Source of the DNA: Pseudoalteromonas luteoviolacea S2607
GTDB taxonomy: Bacteria > Pseudomonadota > Gammaproteobacteria > Enterobacterales > Alteromonadaceae
DNA: 64,000 bases
Assembly (NCBI RefSeq): GCF_001625575.1
Contig: NZ_AUXV01000034.1
Location: forward strand, 186,001 to 250,000
Reading direction: 5' to 3'
Shown: piece by piece, positions 8,415 through 17,735 of the stretch
Numbering within the stretch: position 1 is the stretch's first letter
How the letters are laid out: the number at the start of each line of letters is the position of its first letter
The notes under the pieces: model-generated
Told to the model about the DNA's origin: nothing
Database searches by the model: none
What the model saw: the letters and a program-made list of their open reading frames with translations, nothing else
Translations under genes and position numbers: made by a program

Positions 8415-10763
8415 TTATTTTAAGTTTTGTGTTAACCAATAGAGGTCCGAGTGAATGCCTGCGGCCGTCACTTCTTTACCCGCGCCTGGCCCTTGAATAA
8501 CCAGCGGGTTTGCCTCATACCAGTGACTCGTAATCACAAAAATATTGTCTCCAGGCGTTAAATTGGCAATGGCACTGCCATTATCAACATAGGCGATACC
8601 AACTTTTGCTGAGACCTTACCGTGCTCATCAATATCTAACGCACCAGTGTAACGCAGCGCTTTTCCTTCACGCTCAGCTTGCTCTGCACGAGTTGCATAA
8701 AACGAATCCAAGTCTTGTTTGTTGGCTAAAAACTCGCTCCAATCTCCCTCGGCTAAGCGTGTCGGCATTAGTGGCTCTAGGGCTATATCATCAACATCAA
8801 GTTCGAGCCCTAAGTCCCTGGCCAATATCAGTAGCTTGCGCTGCATATCACGACCAGATAAATCTTCTCTTGGATCTGGCTCTGTATAGCCCATTTGCTG
8901 CGCCGCTAACACGAGATCTGAAAATGGCTTAGAACCGTCAAAACTGCTACATAACCAAGATAAAGTACCAGAAAAAACGCCCTCGATACGTGTTATCTTA
9001 TCGCCGCTATTTTGTAGGTCCGCCAATGCAAAATTAATTGGCAAACCAGCACCAACACTGGTGTTATAACGCCACAATAGATTCCGCTCATGTAGTTGTT
9101 CAAGCAACTGTGAGTACCATTTACGCGGTGCTGTACCGGCATACTTGTTGGCACTGATGAGATGACAATCTTGCTCCACAAAACGCGGATATAATTCACT
9201 AAACGCGTCGCTGGCCGTAATATCAATGACCACCTTATGCTCATAATCCAACTCGCTAATACGCTCCAACAAGTCAGACTGTGTGTAACTTTGAGCTTCA
9301 CTGCGCCATTGCTGCTGCCAATTGCCAATACTGATACCACTTGGGCAAAACAACATGTCTTTTGAACGTAAAAGTGCAACCACTTTCAAATCAAAAGATG
9401 CCTGCAACTTCGCAATTTGTGTCTGGCACTGATCCACGAATACTTCACCCACATTCCCCAAGCCAGCAATGATAACGGCTAGTTCACGCCCTTTATTGAC
9501 TAATTTATCGTGTAGAATCGCCAACACATCACTGTCGATAGACTGATCGGTTAGAAACAGCGCGTAGTTACTATCACCATGAGTAAACCGCACCACAACA
9601 TCTTGTTGCTCCAACACAACCTCAGCTTGTTGTGTAAGTTGCGCCACTTCACACTCAGGTGCAACCAGTGCCATCCCTCTCAAGTGCGTCTCGATAATAT
9701 TTCCACGACCTTGCAAATGCGTTGCAACTGCGTGTGTATCATTACTCGGCACCAGCAGGTAATCATCACCTCCTTTGCTAAAGTGATGAATACTGTGTTG
9801 AATAAGTTGACTCAAAGCACGTACTTCACCATGCACAAGTTCTTCAACTCGAATTAAATCCAATTCATCAAACGTTGTGATAAAGCGCTTCTCTTTGCTG
9901 TAGCCTTGTTTAACGATTTCTGTCCCTAATATTTCTGGCTCGTAGCTGCTGCGCACTTGCAGCTTAATATTCGTATCTTTTAATGGCGATAAAGTCTTAG
10001 CATGCAGCACAGGGTTGCCCAGCCTAGCCAATAAGTTTGCTTGTACTCGGCATACTTTAGGGTATTTCAGGGCCGTCGCCACTTTACGGGGATCCGTACT
10101 AAACACCCCTTGCGTATCGGTCCACACAGAGACAGACTCTGCATCAATGTAATTGGCTAACAAAGTTGCACTGTAATCACTGCCATTGCGTCCTAGCGTA
10201 ATCGTATTACCGTCACAGTCGGCAGCAATAAAGCCTGTCACTACATTAATCTTGGTAGTATCTATTTGTGATACACATGCCTGCTTGTTTTGCGCATGCA
10301 AAAGCTGGCCTTGATGCTGCGTAAATAAAATACGTGCATCGACATCGGTAGCAGCTACGTTCAAGGTATTTAAAAGGTGCGCTAACAATCTGGCAGACCA
10401 CACTTCTCCATGAGCAAGCAAAGTCGCTTCATGCAGCGTGCGAGCATTCGCGGATTGAGCAATTGCCACCAGCTCATCCTGTAGCTTATCTTGCAATGCC
10501 TGAGCATTTTGTTCTGAAAATAACTCACTAAGTAATTGACGTTGATGATTTTCAACTTGCAAAAGAATATCATTAAACGCTTTGTCGTCTTGCTGTGCGA
10601 AACTCTGCCAAAGTTTAACTAGCGTATTGGTTGTTTTGCCAGCAGCGGAGACCACGACACAATCTCCTGCTTGGCACTGACCAAGCACAATATTTGCTAC
10701 TGCTTTATACCTTGTGGCCGAGCTTAAACTTGAGCCGCCAAACTTATGTACTACTTTTGTCAT
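8415..10763 (-). CDS. metL: Bifunctional aspartokinase / homoserine dehydrogenase II
   Basis: Catalyses the first and third steps of the aspartate pathway toward methionine. The N-terminal aspartokinase domain begins VVHKFGGSSL (residues 4-13) and contains GRNGSDYSATLLA. The C-terminal homoserine dehydrogenase has the NAD(P) motif AGLGNVGEVFVDQC near 450 and the active-site region near SANKYAG. A GTG start 12 bp upstream (10775) would overlap metB; I prefer the ATG at 10763, which gives MTKVVHKFGGSSL. The call MetL rather than ThrA rests on its place directly after metB under MetJ control, with no thrBC alongside. Confidence 0.93.
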   Translation of the reverse strand: MTKVVHKFGGSSLSSATRYKAVANIVLGQCQAGDCVVVSAAGKTTNTLVKLWQSFAQQDDKAFNDILLQVENHQRQLLSELFSEQNAQALQDKLQDELVAIAQSANARTLHEATLLAHGEVWSARLLAHLLNTLNVAATDVDARILFTQHQGQLLHAQNKQACVSQIDTTKINVVTGFIAADCDGNTITLGRNGSDYSATLLANYIDAESVSVWTDTQGVFSTDPRKVATALKYPKVCRVQANLLARLGNPVLHAKTLSPLKDTNIKLQVRSSYEPEILGTEIVKQGYSKEKRFITTFDELDLIRVEELVHGEVRALSQLIQHSIHHFSKGGDDYLLVPSNDTHAVATHLQGRGNIIETHLRGMALVAPECEVAQLTQQAEVVLEQQDVVVRFTHGDSNYALFLTDQSIDSDVLAILHDKLVNKGRELAVIIAGLGNVGEVFVDQCQTQIAKLQASFDLKVVALLRSKDMLFCPSGISIGNWQQQWRSEAQSYTQSDLLERISELDYEHKVVIDITASDAFSELYPRFVEQDCHLISANKYAGTAPRKWYSQLLEQLHERNLLWRYNTSVGAGLPINFALADLQNSGDKITRIEGVFSGTLSWLCSSFDGSKPFSDLVLAAQQMGYTEPDPREDLSGRDMQRKLLILARDLGLELDVDDIALEPLMPTRLAEGDWSEFLANKQDLDSFYATRAEQAEREGKALRYTGALDIDEHGKVSAKVGIAYVDNGSAIANLTPGDNIFVITSHWYEANPLVIQGPGAGKEVTAAGIHSDLYWLTQNLK

Positions 10764-10768
10764 ATTTT

Positions 10769-11992
10769 TTACCACAATACCGTATGTGCAGGAGACAGCT
10801 TAAAATCTTTTGCGCTGTCAGGGGCACTGTGAGTGCCAGGCTTGATGCGCTGAAAAGCTTGTTCTATATCTGCGAGTAAGTCCTCTACTTCTTCAATTCC
10901 CACAGAAATTCGAATTAAAGTATCACCTACACCCGCTTCCAATCTCGCTTCTGGGTCCATGCCCGCATGAGTCATTGTCGCTGGGTGACAAATTAAGCTC
11001 TCTACGCCGCCCAATGATTCAGCGAGTGAAAATTGCTTTAACGAGGTTAGGAATGCTGCGGAGTCTTCCAACCCGCCTTTGATATCAAAACTCACCATAC
11101 CGCCAAAACCATGTTGCTGTTTTTTAGCTAGCTCATGCTGCGGGTGTGAAGCTAAGCCTGGGTAGTAAACTTGTTTCACAAAAGGCGAGGCTTCCAAATA
11201 TTTTGCGATTTCTAATGCATTTTGCTCATGTTGCTTTAGGCGCACTTTAAGCGTTCTCAATCCACGCAGTGTTAAGTAACTGTCAAATGGTGAACCCGTG
11301 ATACCGATATTGTTCGCCCACCACGCCAGTTCTTCACCTAACTCTTTGGTACGTGCAATCACAGCACCACCGACAACATCAGAATGTCCATTTATAAATT
11401 TGGTTGTCGAATGCACAACAATATCAACACCAAATGCAATTGGGTTTTGTAATGCAGGAGATAAGAAAGTGTTGTCTGCAGCAACCAGTGCACCGCAGTT
11501 GTGCGCTGCTTTTACAACAGCTTCAATGTCCGTCAATCTCAGGATTGGATTACTTGGCGTTTCTATCCAAACGACTTTCGGCGCGATCTCTGCGATTTGC
11601 TCTAGGCTTTCCGGCTTAGTCAAATCCAACACCACGACGTTTAACAGCCCACGTTTTTCTAGTGACGTAAATAGACGATAGCTGCCACCATAACAATCAT
11701 GAGGGATCACCAAGGTATCATCATGGTTAAGTAACTGAGTAACTAGGTGCACAGCCGCCATACCAGTCGCCGTGATCATGCCTTTCTCGCCGCCTTCTAG
11801 CTGAGTCAGTGTATCAGCGAGTATGTCTCTATTTGGGTTGCCACTGCGCCCGTAATCGTAATCACGCTTCTTATCAAAGTCTGCAAACGAGTAGGTTGTA
11901 GAGAGATAAAGAGGCGGCACAACTGCGCCATGGTGCTTGTCGGCATCAATGCCATTTCTAACTGCGATAGTTGACTTGTTGCTTTGGCTCAT
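10769..11992 (-). CDS. metB: Cystathionine gamma-synthase
   Basis: PLP enzyme that joins an activated homoserine ester to cysteine to give cystathionine in methionine synthesis. This is the Cys/Met metabolism PLP fold with the cofactor lysine in VVHSTTKFINGHSDV (about 196-210) and the substrate-binding SLGGVESLICHPATMTHA near 335-352. The 407-residue length is slightly above the usual ~386 because of a C-terminal tail. The stop lies about 5 bp before the metL ATG, so the two form an operon. The upstream region carries met boxes, implying repression by MetJ with S-adenosylmethionine. Confidence 0.95.
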   Translation of the reverse strand: MSQSNKSTIAVRNGIDADKHHGAVVPPLYLSTTYSFADFDKKRDYDYGRSGNPNRDILADTLTQLEGGEKGMITATGMAAVHLVTQLLNHDDTLVIPHDCYGGSYRLFTSLEKRGLLNVVVLDLTKPESLEQIAEIAPKVVWIETPSNPILRLTDIEAVVKAAHNCGALVAADNTFLSPALQNPIAFGVDIVVHSTTKFINGHSDVVGGAVIARTKELGEELAWWANNIGITGSPFDSYLTLRGLRTLKVRLKQHEQNALEIAKYLEASPFVKQVYYPGLASHPQHELAKKQQHGFGGMVSFDIKGGLEDSAAFLTSLKQFSLAESLGGVESLICHPATMTHAGMDPEARLEAGVGDTLIRISVGIEEVEDLLADIEQAFQRIKPGTHSAPDSAKDFKLSPAHTVLW

Positions 11993-12001
11993 AGGTCACC
12001 T

Positions 12002-12041
12002 AGATACTTGGATGTTTAGACGTCTAAAAGGTTAGATGAAC
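12002..12041. promoter_or_regulatory. MetJ operator (tandem met boxes)
   Basis: A perfect consensus met box AGACGTCT occurs at 12018-12025. In-register 8-bp neighbours match more weakly: 12010-12017 (5/8), 12002-12009, 12026-12033 and 12034-12041 (about 4/8 each). Tandem arrays with one strong and several weak boxes are how MetJ dimers bind cooperatively. The site lies about 10-50 bp upstream of metB and over its proposed -10 box. Confidence 0.88.
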
Positions 12042-12057
12042 AAATCAAAGAAGTCAA
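12029..12057 (-). promoter_or_regulatory. Proposed metB promoter
   Basis: On the minus strand TTGACT (12057-12052) and TAACCT (12034-12029) are 17 bp apart. The -35 is good and the -10 is poor. The -10 is inside the met-box array, consistent with repression by steric block. Assignment by eye. Confidence 0.4.
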
Positions 12058-12142
12058 AACATTTATACTTCTACATGGCTAAATAACTAGTATTTGACTA
12101 TCTTATTCAAACCGATAAAATTTCGCCACAAAGCGATCTCGT

Positions 12143-12291
12143 ATGTAAATAAGACTGAGTCTTTGACCAAATATGGCAAAAGACGTGTTGTTCTGCCACT
12201 TATGCATAAAGTACCATTTTCTTAAATTGGACCACTTTAGTTATACCGTCAGCAGTAAACCTCACGAGCAAAAACACAGTCTTATTTGCAT
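12143..12291. repeat. 15-bp inverted repeat in the metB-metJ divergent region
   Basis: ATGTAAATAAGACTG at 12143-12157 recurs as its reverse complement with one mismatch at 12277-12291 (CAGTCTTATTTGCAT). The arms are about 120 bp apart. Read outward in either direction each arm is CAGTCTTATTTRCAT, pointing to metB on the left and metJ on the right. It does not match the met-box consensus. It could be a pair of symmetric promoter or leader elements, sites for an unknown regulator, or the ends of a small decayed element. Confidence 0.55.
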
Positions 12292-12322
12292 CCCAAGTAA
12301 ACACTGAGGCAAGTACAGAATT

Positions 12323-12643
12323 ATGGCTAAATGGAACGGTGAATATGTTCACCCTTATGCAGAACATGGTAAAAAATCTGAGCAAGTGAAAAAAATCACA
12401 GTCTCAATTCCTCTGAATGTACTCAAAGTACTAACAGATGAAAGGACTCGTCGCCAAGTAAATAACTTGCGCCATGCGACAAACAGTGAACTATTATGTG
12501 AAGCATTCTTACATGCCTTTACAGGACAGCCTTTACCTAATGATGAAGACTTAAGAAAAGATAATCCGGAAAAAATTCCTGCTGAAGTACGCAATATTAT
12601 GGAAAAGATGGGATTGGAAATTCCGGAAATCAACGAAGAATAA
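12323..12643 (+). CDS. metJ: Methionine repressor MetJ
   Basis: Ribbon-helix-helix repressor that uses S-adenosylmethionine as corepressor to shut down met genes. The translation MAKWNGEYVHPYAEHGKKSEQVKKITVSIP... is almost that of characterised MetJ: the beta-strand DNA-binding segment KKITVSIPLNVLKVL (about 22-37) and LRHATNSELLCEAFLHAFTGQPLP (about 51-74). The 106-residue length is typical. It is divergent from metB, with one possible single met box (AGACGTGT, 12181-12188) in its upstream region that could mediate autoregulation. Confidence 0.97.
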   Translation: MAKWNGEYVHPYAEHGKKSEQVKKITVSIPLNVLKVLTDERTRRQVNNLRHATNSELLCEAFLHAFTGQPLPNDEDLRKDNPEKIPAEVRNIMEKMGLEIPEINEE

Positions 12644-12665
12644 TCGAACTCTTCGTCATAAAACG

Positions 12666-12694
12666 AAAAAAGCCTCACATTGTGAGGCTTTTTT
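12666..12694. terminator. Bidirectional terminator, metJ / malic enzyme
   Basis: AAAAAAGCCTCAC and GTGAGGCTTTTTT form a 13-bp stem around ATT, with A and T runs on either side. It lies between two convergent genes and can end both transcripts. Confidence 0.92.
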
Positions 12695-12705
12695 GTCGCA
12701 TGCGA

Positions 12706-13947
12706 TTAAGCCATATAATTTTCTGGCATATCGATTTGTGCGACACCTGAATCAATCGCTGCCTGCGCTACCGCTTTTGCGATACGCGGTAGTAAGCGCG
12801 GATCCATCGGCTTAGGAATAATATACTCCGAGCCAAACTCTAAGCTATCAACTTCAGCTGCAACCAGCACTTCTTGTGGTACAGGCTCTTTGGCAATACT
12901 GCGAATAGCTTCCACAGCAGCAATCTTCATTTCGTCATTGATGGCTGTTGCACGCACATCTAATGCGCCACGGAAGATGAATGGGAAACACAGTACATTA
13001 TTGACTTGGTTTGGATAGTCAGAACGACCCGTTGCCATAATCAAATCATCACGCGCGCCATGAGCCACTTCAGGGCTAATTTCTGGATCTGGATTTGAAC
13101 AAGCAAAAACAACAGGTTTATTAGCCATTAGTTTAAGATCTTCTGGGGATAATAAATCTGGGCCTGAAACACCTACAAACACATCTGCTTCGGCAATCAC
13201 ATCTTGTAGCGTACGCTTGTCAGTATTGTTGGCAAATAGCGTTTTATATTCATTCAGGTCATCGCGACGTGTATGGATAACGCCTTTACGGTCAAGCATG
13301 TAAATATGTTCACGCTGCGCGCCGCACTTGATCAGTAGCTCCATACAAGCAATAGCTGCTGCACCTGCACCTAAACATACGATAATAGCTTCTTTGATGT
13401 CTTTGCCTTGAATTTCTAACGCATTCAACATACCTGCCGCGGTTACAATCGCAGTACCATGTTGATCATCGTGAAAGACCGGCACATCACAACGTTCGAT
13501 GAGCGCTTTTTCAATTTCAAAACACTCAGGTGCTTTGATATCTTCTAGATTGATACCGCCAAACGTATCTGCAATGTTTGCAACTGTATTGATGAAATCT
13601 TCTGTAGTGCGGTGCTTTACTTCGATGTCAATTGAGTCTAAACCTGCAAAACGCTTAAACAAAAGCGCCTTACCTTCCATAACGGGTTTAGATGCCAATG
13701 GGCCTAAGTTACCTAAGCCTAAAATAGCTGTACCATTACTGATCACAGCAACCATATTGCCTTTACCTGTATAACGGTATGCATTAGCAGGATCGGCTGC
13801 AATTTCACGTACAGGTTCTGCAACACCAGGACTATAGGCAAGCGCTAAATCTTTTACAGACTCTGCTGGCTTAGTAAGCTCAACACTGATTTTACCTGGG
13901 ACGGGGTGAGCGTGGTAATGTAATGCTTTTTCACGTAAATCTGACAT
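12706..13947 (-). CDS. Malic enzyme (oxaloacetate-decarboxylating malate dehydrogenase), short form
   Basis: Oxidatively decarboxylates malate to pyruvate with NAD(P)+. At 413 residues it is the compact bacterial form, without the phosphotransacetylase-like tail of long MaeB. Motifs include the N-terminal ALAYSPGVAEPVREI, the dinucleotide-binding GLGNLGPLASKPVMEGKA (about 76-93), the metal-binding VPVFHDDQHGTAIVTAAG (about 154-171) and a second nucleotide motif VCLGAGAAAIA (about 190-200). Cofactor preference (NAD or NADP) cannot be read from the sequence. It converges on metJ, and a roughly 600-bp AT-rich gap separates it from rpmE. Confidence 0.92.
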   Translation of the reverse strand: MSDLREKALHYHAHPVPGKISVELTKPAESVKDLALAYSPGVAEPVREIAADPANAYRYTGKGNMVAVISNGTAILGLGNLGPLASKPVMEGKALLFKRFAGLDSIDIEVKHRTTEDFINTVANIADTFGGINLEDIKAPECFEIEKALIERCDVPVFHDDQHGTAIVTAAGMLNALEIQGKDIKEAIIVCLGAGAAAIACMELLIKCGAQREHIYMLDRKGVIHTRRDDLNEYKTLFANNTDKRTLQDVIAEADVFVGVSGPDLLSPEDLKLMANKPVVFACSNPDPEISPEVAHGARDDLIMATGRSDYPNQVNNVLCFPFIFRGALDVRATAINDEMKIAAVEAIRSIAKEPVPQEVLVAAEVDSLEFGSEYIIPKPMDPRLLPRIAKAVAQAAIDSGVAQIDMPENYMA

Positions 13948-14503
13948 GACGCGATTTTTTCCTACGAGAAGTTAAAAGTGAGAGTGAGATAAAAATTCGC
14001 TAACTGTCTTCACAATACCCTTTTTGAAAATTAATTCAAGCACTATCAGGTCCATCCTGTTTATGGGGATTTTTTAGAATTTAGCGACTTTTACATGACT
14101 TTTCATCCAATTTTTCTGCTGTAATACGACTCACAACTCGCTTCTAAAAAGCAATTATGAGTAATTATTATGCAAAAGTTAACTCAATTACAACTCATTG
14201 AAAATTAAACTGCATATCAATGCTCTTTACCTAAACTTAACTACATTTAGTGACATTTAAATGAATTTAACTCACAAAAAAGTGAATCACTTAAGCATAA
14301 ATATTCAAAACAAGAAAAAATTTAAACACTGAACAACACTTGTTTAGCAGAAAAAGACCAATGACCAAGTGTCTAATCACACAAATGTTATAAAACAAAT
14401 ATGGCAACTTTTTAATACAATACCAAATTGCGCGACTTTTTAATCGAGGGAGCGGGAAGGACTAGATATTTTTGATAAAAAAGGATTTACATACTTTAGA
14501 ACT
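13948..14503. other. AT-rich intergenic gap, no gene found
   Basis: About 556 bp between the malic enzyme start and the rpmE terminator. It is AT-rich with many short stop-broken frames. I see no credible ORF, tRNA or strong hairpin. It should contain the malic enzyme promoter (leftward, near 13960-14060). The rest is unexplained. Confidence 0.5.
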
Positions 14504-14528
14504 AAAAAAGCACCCGTAGGTGCTTTTC
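14504..14528 (-). terminator. Rho-independent terminator after rpmE
   Basis: AAAAGCACC and GGTGCTTTT form a 9-bp stem with loop CGTA. The stem starts about 20 bp beyond the rpmE stop on the minus strand and is followed by a T run in that direction. Confidence 0.9.
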
Positions 14529-14547
14529 TATCATACCAAGCTGTTGA

Positions 14548-14763
14548 TTAACGCTTAGCTGAAAGCGCACCGAAACGCTTGTTGAAGCGATCAACACGAC
14601 CACCTGTGTCAAGGATCTTCTGCTTACCAGTGTAGAACGGGTGACAAGAAGAACATACATCTAGGTGAATGTCTTTACAAAGTGTTGAACGAGTCTCGAA
14701 TTTGTTACCACAAGAGCACGTAGCTGAGATCGTCTCGTACTTAGGGTGAATACCTTCTTTCAT
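14548..14763 (-). CDS. rpmE: 50S ribosomal protein L31 (zinc-binding type)
   Basis: 71 residues, beginning MKEGIHPKYETISATCSCGN. Cysteines at 16, 18, 37 and 40 form the CxC...CxxC zinc ribbon, so this is the primary zinc-containing L31 and not the zinc-free paralogue induced on zinc starvation. A single-gene unit with its own terminator. The position beside priA is the common gammaproteobacterial arrangement. Confidence 0.97.
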   Translation of the reverse strand: MKEGIHPKYETISATCSCGNKFETRSTLCKDIHLDVCSSCHPFYTGKQKILDTGGRVDRFNKRFGALSAKR

Positions 14764-15020
14764 AGGAAACCTCTAATTAAGGCCGTATCGCTCTCCAAAC
14801 CCGAAGTTTGGCACCATACGTCGTTATACATATAAATTGGACGCGTATTTTAGAGTTTATATGCTCAAACTACAAGCAATAATTGAGACTAAATTGAGAT
14901 TTTTCTGTTTCTCCCTCTTATACCAATAAATTGCGCGTACAAGCAATGAGGGATAAGGTATACTCACTGTCGCTTTTTCTTCATTTTTCAAGAGCAATAG
15001 GCTTAGCTACTGGAGACACA

Positions 15021-17192
15021 ATGCCATTTGCAGCTGTCGCAATCAAAGTACCCTTACACAAAACATTTGACTACGCTTATGACCCCGTGGATTCACCGTG
15101 TATCGGTGGTCGAGTTTGGGTAAAATTTGCCAATCGCCGATGCGTTGCCGTGGTAACTGAGTTAAAAGAACACAGTGACGTGCCAAAGGACAAAGTCAAA
15201 GCAATTGAATCTGTCATAGATCATACCCCGGTACTATCGCACTCTCACTTGGACTTTTTGCGTTTTGCTAGCCAGTACTATTGCTACCCTTTCGGTGATA
15301 CTTTATTTACCGCTTTGCCGGGGGCGCTAAGAGATGGGCAAGATACGGATAAAACACAAACCCCTATCATCACACTGACGGAATCAGGACGCGCAACAAC
15401 ACAACTGCGAGCTAAAAAACAATTGGCATTACTCACACAATTACGCAGTGCAGGTGATGCGACTGGTACAGAGTTGAAAACACTCGGCTTCAGTCAAGCA
15501 CAAATTAAAGCTTTGCTGGAAAAACAGCTTATCCGTGAAGAAGTTCGCCAAGATACCTCTTGGCAAACCACACCATTACAAATTGGCAGTAAGCCAACCC
15601 TTAATGCCGAACAAGCTACCGCATGTAGTGCAGTTAACCATAATCAAGGGTTTCGCACTTTCCTACTGGAAGGAGTAACCGGTAGTGGTAAAACCGAAGT
15701 TTATTTACAGTGTCTTGAAAAGGTACTCTCAGCAGGTAAACAAGCATTGGTGTTAGTGCCAGAAATTGGCCTTACGCCACAAACTGTAAATCGATTTAAA
15801 CGTCGATTTCCAGGGCTGCCCATCGACTTGTGGCACTCAAACCTGACCGACAACGAACGGCTGCATACATGGCGACGAGCACAACAAGCAACGACAGCAT
15901 TGGTTATTGGTACGCGTTCCAGCATTTTCTTACCCTTTAAATCTCTTGCTATGATAATTGTAGACGAGGAACACGATCATTCATTTAAGCAGCAAGATAG
16001 CTTGCGCTACCATGCAAGAGATTTAGCAGCATATCGCGCTCATCAAGCACAGATCCCTCTCCTGTTGGGGACTGCAACACCCGCCTTAGAGACATTGAAA
16101 AAAGCGCTGGATAATAAATATCAATTAATTACGCTGAGTAAACGCGCCCAAACCAGTCAAGACAACAGCTTCCATATCATTGATATGAAAGCCCAACAGA
16201 CTCAATCTGGCTTTGCTAGCAGCAGTTTGCAGGCCATTAAACACACTTTGGCAATCGGTAAGCAAGCGATGATTTTTTTGAATCGTCGCGGCTTTGCCCC
16301 AACATTAATATGCCACGAATGCGGTTGGCTTAGTAACTGTGAACGATGCAGTACCAGCGCAACTTATCATAAAAACATGCAGCGCTTGGTCTGCCACCAT
16401 TGTGGTGAGCAACAATTTGTACCGCATCAATGCCCGGATTGTGGCAGTACTCAAATTATGCCAACAGGTTTAGGGACTGAGCAGCTTGAAGAATTTTTAA
16501 CGGCTGAGTTTCCAGATACACCCGTCAGTCGCATTGACCGAGATTCGACACGCCGAAAAGGGAGTTTAGAAAGTGCGCTTGAACAAATTCATCAAGGTGG
16601 CGCGCAAATATTAATTGGCACGCAAATGCTCGCTAAAGGGCACCATTTTCCAGATGTCGCACTGGTGATAATATTAGATGTCGACAGCGGCCTTTACTCA
16701 TGTGACTTTCGAGCGACGGAGCATATGGCGCAGTTGGTGACGCAAGTGGCTGGACGCGCAGGTAGAAGCGGTGAGCCAGGTTCAGTGCTATTACAGACAC
16801 ATTTTCCAGAGCACCCATTGTTACAAGACTTAGTGAATAATGGCTATCAAGATTTCGCGCGCTATGCACTGACCGAACGAGAAGAAGTGCTATTGCCGCC
16901 CTACTCTCACCTGGCCATCATCCGAGCCGAAGCGACATCGTCACATTTAGTTATGACATTTTTGTCTGATCTGGTTCCTGCTCAGCCATTCTCTGGTATA
17001 CAATTGCTGGGACCAATTCCTGCCCCAATGGAGCGTTTGGCAGGAAAATATCGCTATCAACTACACATACAGGCAACACAACGTAATATTTTGCATCAAT
17101 ATCTAGTGCAACTTAAGGATTATATTAGCAATCATAAGCTAGCAACGAAGGTGCGTTGGAATATTGATGTGGATCCTATGGATACCTTTTAA
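15021..17192 (+). CDS. priA: Primosomal replication restart helicase PriA
   Basis: DEAH-type 3'-5' helicase that reloads the replisome at collapsed forks. The N-terminal 3'-DNA-binding domain begins MPFAAVAIKVPLHKTFDYAY; Walker A is GVTGSGKTEVY (about 215-225) and Walker B is DEEH. A zinc-binding insert carries CxxC pairs (CHECGWLSNCERC ... CHHCG ... CPDCGS). From 15021 the protein has 723 residues. The frame opens upstream to a TTG at 14931, but the ATG at 15021 has GGAG 7 bp upstream and matches the known N-terminus. Confidence 0.96.
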   Translation: MPFAAVAIKVPLHKTFDYAYDPVDSPCIGGRVWVKFANRRCVAVVTELKEHSDVPKDKVKAIESVIDHTPVLSHSHLDFLRFASQYYCYPFGDTLFTALPGALRDGQDTDKTQTPIITLTESGRATTQLRAKKQLALLTQLRSAGDATGTELKTLGFSQAQIKALLEKQLIREEVRQDTSWQTTPLQIGSKPTLNAEQATACSAVNHNQGFRTFLLEGVTGSGKTEVYLQCLEKVLSAGKQALVLVPEIGLTPQTVNRFKRRFPGLPIDLWHSNLTDNERLHTWRRAQQATTALVIGTRSSIFLPFKSLAMIIVDEEHDHSFKQQDSLRYHARDLAAYRAHQAQIPLLLGTATPALETLKKALDNKYQLITLSKRAQTSQDNSFHIIDMKAQQTQSGFASSSLQAIKHTLAIGKQAMIFLNRRGFAPTLICHECGWLSNCERCSTSATYHKNMQRLVCHHCGEQQFVPHQCPDCGSTQIMPTGLGTEQLEEFLTAEFPDTPVSRIDRDSTRRKGSLESALEQIHQGGAQILIGTQMLAKGHHFPDVALVIILDVDSGLYSCDFRATEHMAQLVTQVAGRAGRSGEPGSVLLQTHFPEHPLLQDLVNNGYQDFARYALTEREEVLLPPYSHLAIIRAEATSSHLVMTFLSDLVPAQPFSGIQLLGPIPAPMERLAGKYRYQLHIQATQRNILHQYLVQLKDYISNHKLATKVRWNIDVDPMDTF

Positions 17193-17198
17193 ACTGTT

Positions 17199-17735
17199 AT
17201 GGCACAACACGATTATATAAATAAAACTCCAAAAAAGGGCCAAAAGAAGAAGCAACCAGCTGCTCAAAAGCCTTTTCCAACAATTCTTGCGGTTTTCGCG
17301 CTCCTCTTAATTGGTGGGTTTGCGTATGGACTCTGGTATATCAAACAACATGCCGATCCAGTAAAAGTACAACAAGCGCAGCAACCAGCCAAAATTGAAG
17401 CCCCCGTTGAAGAAAAGAAAGCGCTGCCAAGGCCGCCTCCCTTTATCAAAGATATGGAGCAAGCAACCGTCGATGCCGAAGTAAAAGAAATAAAGTCTAA
17501 AGGACCTTTTCAAATGCAATGTGGTTCATTCAGAACCTATGAACAAGCTGAAAAGCGCAAAGCGCGCATTGCGTTTGCTGGACTACTTTCGGAGATCCGT
17601 AGAACAGAAGGTAAAAACGGCGTTTGGTATCGCGTACGCCTTGGCCCTTACGAAAAGAAACGTACGGCAGAAAGTGATAAAAACCGTCTAAAGCGTATCA
17701 AAATTGTCGATTGTGGAATTTGGGGCTGGACTTGA
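17199..17735 (+). CDS. ftsN: Cell division protein FtsN (SPOR domain)
   Basis: Bitopic divisome protein that triggers septal peptidoglycan synthesis. A basic cytoplasmic N-terminus (about 1-26) is followed by one membrane helix (about 27-47, PTILAVFALLLIGGFAYGLWY), a linker and a SPOR domain (about 100-178, FQMQCGSFRTYEQAEKRKARIAFAG) that binds denuded glycan. At 178 residues it is short compared with E. coli FtsN (319). It starts 6 bp after priA. The priA-ftsN-hslVU order supports the name over a generic SPOR protein. Its stop codon lies inside the proposed sigma-32 -35 box for hslV. Confidence 0.88.
   Translation: MAQHDYINKTPKKGQKKKQPAAQKPFPTILAVFALLLIGGFAYGLWYIKQHADPVKVQQAQQPAKIEAPVEEKKALPRPPPFIKDMEQATVDAEVKEIKSKGPFQMQCGSFRTYEQAEKRKARIAFAGLLSEIRRTEGKNGVWYRVRLGPYEKKRTAESDKNRLKRIKIVDCGIWGWT

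Noticed and set aside
8993..9379. 128-codon alternative frame on the same strand as metL
   Set aside because: Entirely inside metL, low-complexity shadow with no start signal.
12200..12385. 61-codon minus-strand frame overlapping the metJ start
   Set aside because: Overlaps the start of metJ and its leader, with no ribosome-binding site or family match.
14255..14325. TGAATTTAACTCA and ATAAATATTCA, resembling half ARG boxes
   Set aside because: Only single half-sites in AT-rich DNA, and no arginine gene nearby.
14931..15020. 30-residue N-terminal extension of PriA from a TTG
   Set aside because: The ATG at 15021 has a good ribosome-binding site and the family N-terminus.
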